Part shown: positions 31,665 through 34,907 of the stretch, in pieces
How positions within the stretch are numbered: the stretch's first letter is position 1
How the letters are laid out: every line of letters starts with the position of its first letter
Origin: CAYTGR01 sp964437445
Lineage (GTDB): Bacteria; Chloroflexota; Anaerolineae; B4-G1; SLSP01
DNA length: 34,907 bases
Reading direction: 5' to 3'
NCBI GenBank assembly: GCA_964437445.1
Contig: CAYTGR010000048.1
Location: forward strand, 1-34,907
Made by a program: the position numbers and the translations under genes
Notes under the pieces: model-generated
What the model saw: the letters and a program-made list of their open reading frames with translations, nothing else
The model's database searches: none
What the model was told of the DNA's origin: nothing

Positions 31665-32627
31665 ATGCGTAAAATCTGGCTAATTGGGTTAGTGGTTCTG
31701 CTGGTGGTACTGGCGGCCTGTGGGACCGGGCAACCGGCCTTAGAGAAGTTCACGCTGCCGCTGGGGTACGTGGCGAACGTCCAGTTCAGCCCGTTTTATA
31801 TGACGGTGGAGAAAGGTTACTTCCGCGAGGCGGGCTACGACGTTGCATTTGATTACCGCTGGGAGACCGACGGCATCCAGCTGGTGGCGGCGGGCGAGAT
31901 CCCGTTCACCGTGGCGAGCGGGGACCAGGTCATCCAGGCGCGTAGTAAGGGGTTGCCGGTGGTCGCGGTCGCCTCCTGGTTCCGCCAGTTCCCGGTAGCG
32001 GTGATTGCGCTGCCGGAGCATCCGCTGAGCAGCCCGGCGGATCTGCGCGGGCTGCGGATTGGGACGCCGGTGACGTTTGGCGCTTCGTACATCGGGCTAC
32101 GGGCACTGCTCAAGGCCGGCGGGCTGACCGAAAGCGACGTGACCATCCAGGAGGTCGGATACGCGCAGCTGGCGGCGCTCACGGCCGGGAAGGTAGACGC
32201 TGTGGTGGTTTACGCCAACAACGAGCCGGTCGTACTGGCGCAGCAGGGGACGCCGTTCAGTATTCTGTACGTCTCGGATTATGCTGATTTGGTCTCCAAC
32301 AGCATCGTGACCAGCGAGACAATGATCCAGGAGCATCCTGAGCGCGTGCAGGCCTTCGTCCGCGCCTTCTTGCGGGGACTGGCGGATGTGCTGGCCGACT
32401 CCGACGCCGCTTTTACGGTGTGCGGCAAGTACGTGGAGGACCTGGAGGCCAACGCCGCGCTCCAAAAGCCGGTGTTAGAGGCCACGTTGGGTTTCTGGCG
32501 GGCCTCCGACCTGGGCCGGTTTGATCCGGCGGCCTGGGAACAAGCGCAGCAGGTGATGCTGGAAGCCGGGTTGATTGACCAGGCGACACCGGTGGAGGCG
32601 ATGTACACCAATCAGTTTGTGCCGTGA
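31665..32627 (+). CDS. ribY: Riboflavin-binding lipoprotein (RibY-like, NMT1/THI5 fold)
   Basis: A 320-residue extracytoplasmic binding protein. The ATG at 31665 follows GGAGGAG (31651-31657). The signal peptide MRKIWLIGLVVLLVVLAAC ends in lipobox LAAC, so it is a lipoprotein. The mature part matches the NMT1/THI5-like substrate-binding fold: LPLGYVANVQFSPFYMTVEK (27 residues on from the start), GYFREAGYDV, DLRGLRIGTP and GKVDAVVVYANNEPVVL. Such proteins bind pyrimidine precursors, taurine or nitrate in other bacteria. Placement downstream of an FMN riboswitch with the permease points to riboflavin, as with RibY of Chloroflexi. Confidence 0.9.
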   Translation: MRKIWLIGLVVLLVVLAACGTGQPALEKFTLPLGYVANVQFSPFYMTVEKGYFREAGYDVAFDYRWETDGIQLVAAGEIPFTVASGDQVIQARSKGLPVVAVASWFRQFPVAVIALPEHPLSSPADLRGLRIGTPVTFGASYIGLRALLKAGGLTESDVTIQEVGYAQLAALTAGKVDAVVVYANNEPVVLAQQGTPFSILYVSDYADLVSNSIVTSETMIQEHPERVQAFVRAFLRGLADVLADSDAAFTVCGKYVEDLEANAALQKPVLEATLGFWRASDLGRFDPAAWEQAQQVMLEAGLIDQATPVEAMYTNQFVP

Positions 32628-32636
32628 GACGAGATC

Positions 32637-32677
32637 AAACGTGAAACGTGAAACGTGAAACGTGAAACGTGAAACGT
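32637..32677 (+). repeat. Heptanucleotide tandem repeat (AAACGTG)
   Basis: Five perfect copies of AAACGTG plus a partial sixth. A nearby inverted partner (CACGTTTTACGTTTTGC at 32700-32716, then ATTTCACG to 32724) allows a long hairpin in the mRNA between the binding-protein and ATPase genes. The count of units may vary between strains. Confidence 0.92.
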
Positions 32678-32746
32678 AAAGCTCTGGTTAGGATTTCATC
32701 ACGTTTTACGTTTTGCATTTCACGCTTCATGCAGGAGGGTTTTCCC

Positions 32747-33577
32747 ATGCCTGAATCAGCCCCTTTCCTGTCCATCCGTGACCTCCAGGCCTGTTTCCGG
32801 GGGCAACAGGGTGATCTGGATGCGCTGGCCGACGTCTCGTTTGAGGTGGCCCGCGGTGAATTTGTCTGTTTGATCGGGCCTTCCGGCTGCGGGAAGTCCA
32901 CGCTGCTGCGGATTGTGGCCGGGCTGCTGGAACCTTCCGCTGGCGAACTGATGTTAGATGGGCAACCGCTGCGCACGCCCGGCCGCCGCGTGGGGCTGGT
33001 TTTCCAGCAGCCGACGCTCCTGCCCTGGCGCACCGTGCAGGATAACATCGCGTTACCCCTGGAACTGGCCGGCCGGCCACCGGCGGAGGTCCGGCAGCAG
33101 ACGCAGGCGCTGATTCACCTGGTGGGCCTGACCGGCTTTGAGGATGAGTATCCCCAGCATCTCTCCGGCGGGATGGCCCAGCGGGCAGCGATTGCCCGGG
33201 CGCTGGCACAGAACCCCGAAATGCTGCTGCTGGATGAGCCGTTTGGCTCATTGGATGCTCTGACCCGCGAGCGGATGGCGGCTGAGCTCCTGCGCATCTG
33301 GGAGGAGACGCGAAGCACGGTGCTGATGGTGACGCACAACGTGGAGGAAGCCGCGCTGCTGGCCGACCGGGTGGTCGTGCTCAGCCCGCGGCCGGGGCGG
33401 GTGGTGGAGATTGTGCCGGTGACATTGCCGCGCCCGCGTTCGGCGGCGCTGCTGGCCGATCCCCGGCTGCAACGGCTTGCCCTGCAGTTGCGCGAGGCGC
33501 TGGCGCGCGGCGAGCACGCGCCCCTGCCGGTGCTGGGCGTGCTCCCGCCGCGCCACCTCCAGCCCCGCGCGCGATAG
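32747..33577 (+). CDS. ABC transporter ATPase of the riboflavin system
   Basis: A 276-residue ABC ATPase of the nitrate/taurine class. The ATG at 32747 follows AGGAGG (32733-32738); an upstream in-frame GTG at 32669 lies inside the tandem repeat and is unlikely. Walker A is GPSGCGKST, the Q-loop VFQQPTLLPWR, the signature LSGGMAQRAAIARALA, Walker B LLLDEPFGSLDALTRE, and the H-loop His in VTHNVEEA. The C-terminal ~40 residues are a Pro/Arg/Leu extension typical of this class. It follows the permease and binding-protein genes on the same strand and completes the transporter. Confidence 0.95.
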   Translation: MPESAPFLSIRDLQACFRGQQGDLDALADVSFEVARGEFVCLIGPSGCGKSTLLRIVAGLLEPSAGELMLDGQPLRTPGRRVGLVFQQPTLLPWRTVQDNIALPLELAGRPPAEVRQQTQALIHLVGLTGFEDEYPQHLSGGMAQRAAIARALAQNPEMLLLDEPFGSLDALTRERMAAELLRIWEETRSTVLMVTHNVEEAALLADRVVVLSPRPGRVVEIVPVTLPRPRSAALLADPRLQRLALQLREALARGEHAPLPVLGVLPPRHLQPRAR

Positions 33578-33584
33578 CCGGGGA

Positions 33585-33613
33585 AGACCACGGATGGTAG
33601 ACCACAGACCACG
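33585..33613 (+). repeat. 29-bp direct repeat, copy 1 (upstream of the methyltransferase)
   Basis: AGACCACGGATGG followed by TAGACCACAGACCACG. It differs from the copy at 34630-34658 at 3 of 29 positions. Both copies flank the methyltransferase gene in the same orientation. Confidence 0.75.
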
Positions 33614-33675
33614 ATGTGGTAAAGTTGTGGTCGGGGTCGCCAAAGCGGCAACCTGGGCTATAATAAAGCCGGTAG

Positions 33676-33796
33676 GGCAAACTTTAGTTTGCCAAAGCGC
33701 CCGACGTTAAAGCCGCCGGGCTATGAGGGGCAGCCCGGTTTATCGGGCTGCTGAAGTTAAACGGGTCACAACATCCCAAGAACGCCTGAAGGCGTC
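33676..33796 (+). repeat. Cluster of three short palindromes
   Basis: GGCAAACTTTAGTTTGCC (33676-33693), GCAGCCCGGTTTATCGGGCTGC written as stem GCAGCCCG (33730-33737) and CGGGCTGC (33744-33751), and ACGCCTGAAGGCGT (33782-33795) followed by CACTAC. The last ends like the GTAGTG/CACTAC family. A TATAAT (33659-33664) precedes the group but has no good -35. These plus the 29-bp repeat account for most of the 33578-33852 gap. Confidence 0.7.
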
Positions 33797-33852
33797 ACTA
33801 CAGACTTGGGGAAGGTTGCTTTCTGCTTTCATCCTTACATAGGGAGTGCCCC

Positions 33853-34626
33853 ATGGCCGTCTACAAAGAGTTTGCCCGTTTCTACACGCAGACCTCCTGG
33901 ACGGAGTACAGCCAGCGGATGGCGGAACGCTTCCCTGCCCTCCTGGAGAGGCTGGACGCTCATCCGCACACGCTGCTGGATATCGCTTGCGGGGAAGGGA
34001 CCTTCGCGGTAGCGATGGCGCAGGCCGGGTTCGCTGTCACTGGCGTGGACCTCTCTGCTGAGATGCTGCGGTTCGCTCGCGCCCGGGCGGCCCGCGAGGC
34101 CGTGCCGGTGACCTGGGTGCGCGAGGATATGCGCACACTCTCGTTTACCGCGCAGTTTGACGCCGTGACCTGCTGGTACGACAGCCTCAATTACATGCTG
34201 ACGCTGGCCGACCTGGAAGCCGTTTTTGCCGGCGCCGCCCGTGCCTTGCGGCCTGGCGGGCTGTTCATCTTTGATATCAACACGATCTATGGCTTGACCG
34301 TGATCTGGCAGCTGGAGCGGACGCTCCTGGTGCACGATACGCCGGACTATCTGATCCTGGGGCGCAACAGCTTTGATTACGAGCGCACTATCGCCACCCT
34401 TGCGTTGACCATCTTCTCCCGTGAAGCTGAAGGCGAGGGAGACGACGGCGCTGGGTGGCGCCGGCTTGATGAGGAGCACCAGGAGCGCGCCTATCCGCTG
34501 GAGAAAATCCGGGGGGCGCTGGCCCGTGTCGGTTTGCAGGAGCTGGCCTGTTGGGGCAGCCTGCGCGAGTTCACTGCGCCCACTGCCACCAGCGGCCGGG
34601 TCTGGTTCGTAACGCAAAAAGCATAG
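33853..34626 (+). CDS. Class I SAM-dependent methyltransferase
   Basis: A 257-residue methyltransferase of the Rossmann type. Motif I LLDIACGEGTFAVAMAQAG (about 40-58) binds SAM, acid GVDLS follows at the end of strand 2 (near residue 64), then EDMRTLSF (motif II region) and FDAVTCWYDSLNYM, ALRPGGLFIFDIN (post-motif). This is the Methyltransf_25/11 pattern; the substrate is not visible. GGGAG (33841-33845) precedes the ATG. It is separated from the riboflavin operon by 275 bases of repeat and palindrome DNA, so it is probably independent. Confidence 0.94.
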   Translation: MAVYKEFARFYTQTSWTEYSQRMAERFPALLERLDAHPHTLLDIACGEGTFAVAMAQAGFAVTGVDLSAEMLRFARARAAREAVPVTWVREDMRTLSFTAQFDAVTCWYDSLNYMLTLADLEAVFAGAARALRPGGLFIFDINTIYGLTVIWQLERTLLVHDTPDYLILGRNSFDYERTIATLALTIFSREAEGEGDDGAGWRRLDEEHQERAYPLEKIRGALARVGLQELACWGSLREFTAPTATSGRVWFVTQKA

Positions 34627-34629
34627 CGG

Positions 34630-34658
34630 AGACCACGGACGGCGGACCACAGACCACG
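34630..34658 (+). repeat. 29-bp direct repeat, copy 2 (downstream of the methyltransferase)
   Basis: AGACCACGGACGG followed by CGGACCACAGACCACG, the partner of 33585-33613 (26 of 29 identical). Confidence 0.75.
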
Positions 34659-34718
34659 TTCGCTCAAGATCATGGTCTGCCATTTTATTTCACCGCTAAG
34701 AACGCAGAGACTTCTTTG

Positions 34719-34850
34719 CTCCTTTGAAAATAGCGCTTTGCTTGTAGTCAGGCGCTTTAGCGCCGTCCAACGCGCTGAAGCGCGTTACTACGAGCCAATT
34801 TTCATCCCACGGCTGGTGAACGCCAGTTCATGGGGAATTCCTCTGAAATA
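34719..34850 (-). repeat. Dispersed repeat, inverted copy of the 30.3 kb element
   Basis: Read on the minus strand this is nearly base-for-base the element at about 30275-30407: left module GAATTCCCCATGAACTGG, GATGAAAATTGGCTCGTAGT, then the palindromes and CTATTTTCAAAGGAGC. I count about five differences in ~130 bases. The core unit is 34744-34791. Confidence 0.92.
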
Positions 34851-34854
34851 ACGC

Positions 34855-34907
34855 GCTCCTTTGAAAATAGCGCTTTGCTTGTAGTCAGGCGCTTTAGCGC
34901 CGTCCAA
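34855..34907 (-). repeat. Second, truncated copy of the inverted repeat at the window edge
   Basis: GCTCCTTTGAAAATAGCGC to GGCGCTTTAGCGCCGTCCAA repeats the start of the preceding element exactly. It is cut by the window end, so a tandem array may continue outside. Confidence 0.9.

Noticed and set aside
32637..32677. Tandem AAACGTG as a possible CRISPR or iteron origin
   Set aside because: The units are 7 bases with no spacers, so not CRISPR. There is no replication protein gene or DnaA-box cluster nearby, so an origin is not supported.

Overview
The window looks like a chromosomal segment of a high-GC member of the Chloroflexota, probably Anaerolineae-like. The signs are lipoproteins and surface proteins with long Pro/Thr-rich linkers, an FMN-riboswitch-controlled ABC transporter of the RibXY type (known from Chloroflexi), a non-discriminating-type aspartyl-tRNA synthetase, and many carbohydrate-active enzymes. 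This placement is inferred from gene content, not from a tree.

Layout. 1-430: 3' end of a 23S rRNA gene, 5S rRNA and a terminator. 497-2516: a lipoprotein esterase convergent with an RpiR-type regulator. 2840-6330 (minus): an envelope-protease operon of an RseP-like site-2 protease, a HEAT-repeat protein and a gluzincin metallopeptidase, divergent from an anchored GH99-like glycosidase (6463-7806). 7883-10397 (minus): a cell-wall operon of a transglycosylase-like/degenerate M23 fusion, a LysM membrane protein and a PH-domain membrane protein. 10575-15985 (plus): aspS, a GH36 alpha-galactosidase-like enzyme and a WYL regulator. 16051-17558 (minus): a radical SAM protein overlapping an unknown Cys-rich partner. 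18077-21211: an unknown membrane protein, then PfkB kinase/YjbQ and an alpha/beta hydrolase.

21370-30157 is a beta-glucan/beta-glucoside locus: a GH1 beta-glucosidase, an ArsR-DUF2087 regulator with its own operator, and a four-gene minus-strand unit (GH94 phosphorylase, small unknown protein, GH5 glucanase, second GH94 phosphorylase). The promoter of that unit carries TGGGAGCGCTCCCA, identical to the published CelR operator of Thermobifida, directly after the -10 box. No LacI-family gene lies in the window, so the regulator would act from elsewhere.

30420-33577 is a riboflavin-uptake operon: promoter, FMN riboswitch, terminator, permease (RibX-like), lipoprotein binding protein (RibY-like) and ATPase. 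The 5' strand of the riboswitch is a perfect 9-nt complement of the 5' arm of the terminator, which gives a simple on/off mechanism. A SAM methyltransferase follows.

The non-coding DNA is unusual. A modular family of dispersed palindromic repeats (core GTAGTG ... CACTAC with two inner GC-rich palindromes) sits at 17.7-18.0, 30.15-30.4, 31.6 and 34.7-34.9 kb. It has entered the riboflavin operon and, as two nearly identical inverted copies, brackets the riboflavin-methyltransferase block. No tRNA, CRISPR array, complete insertion sequence or replication origin was seen.
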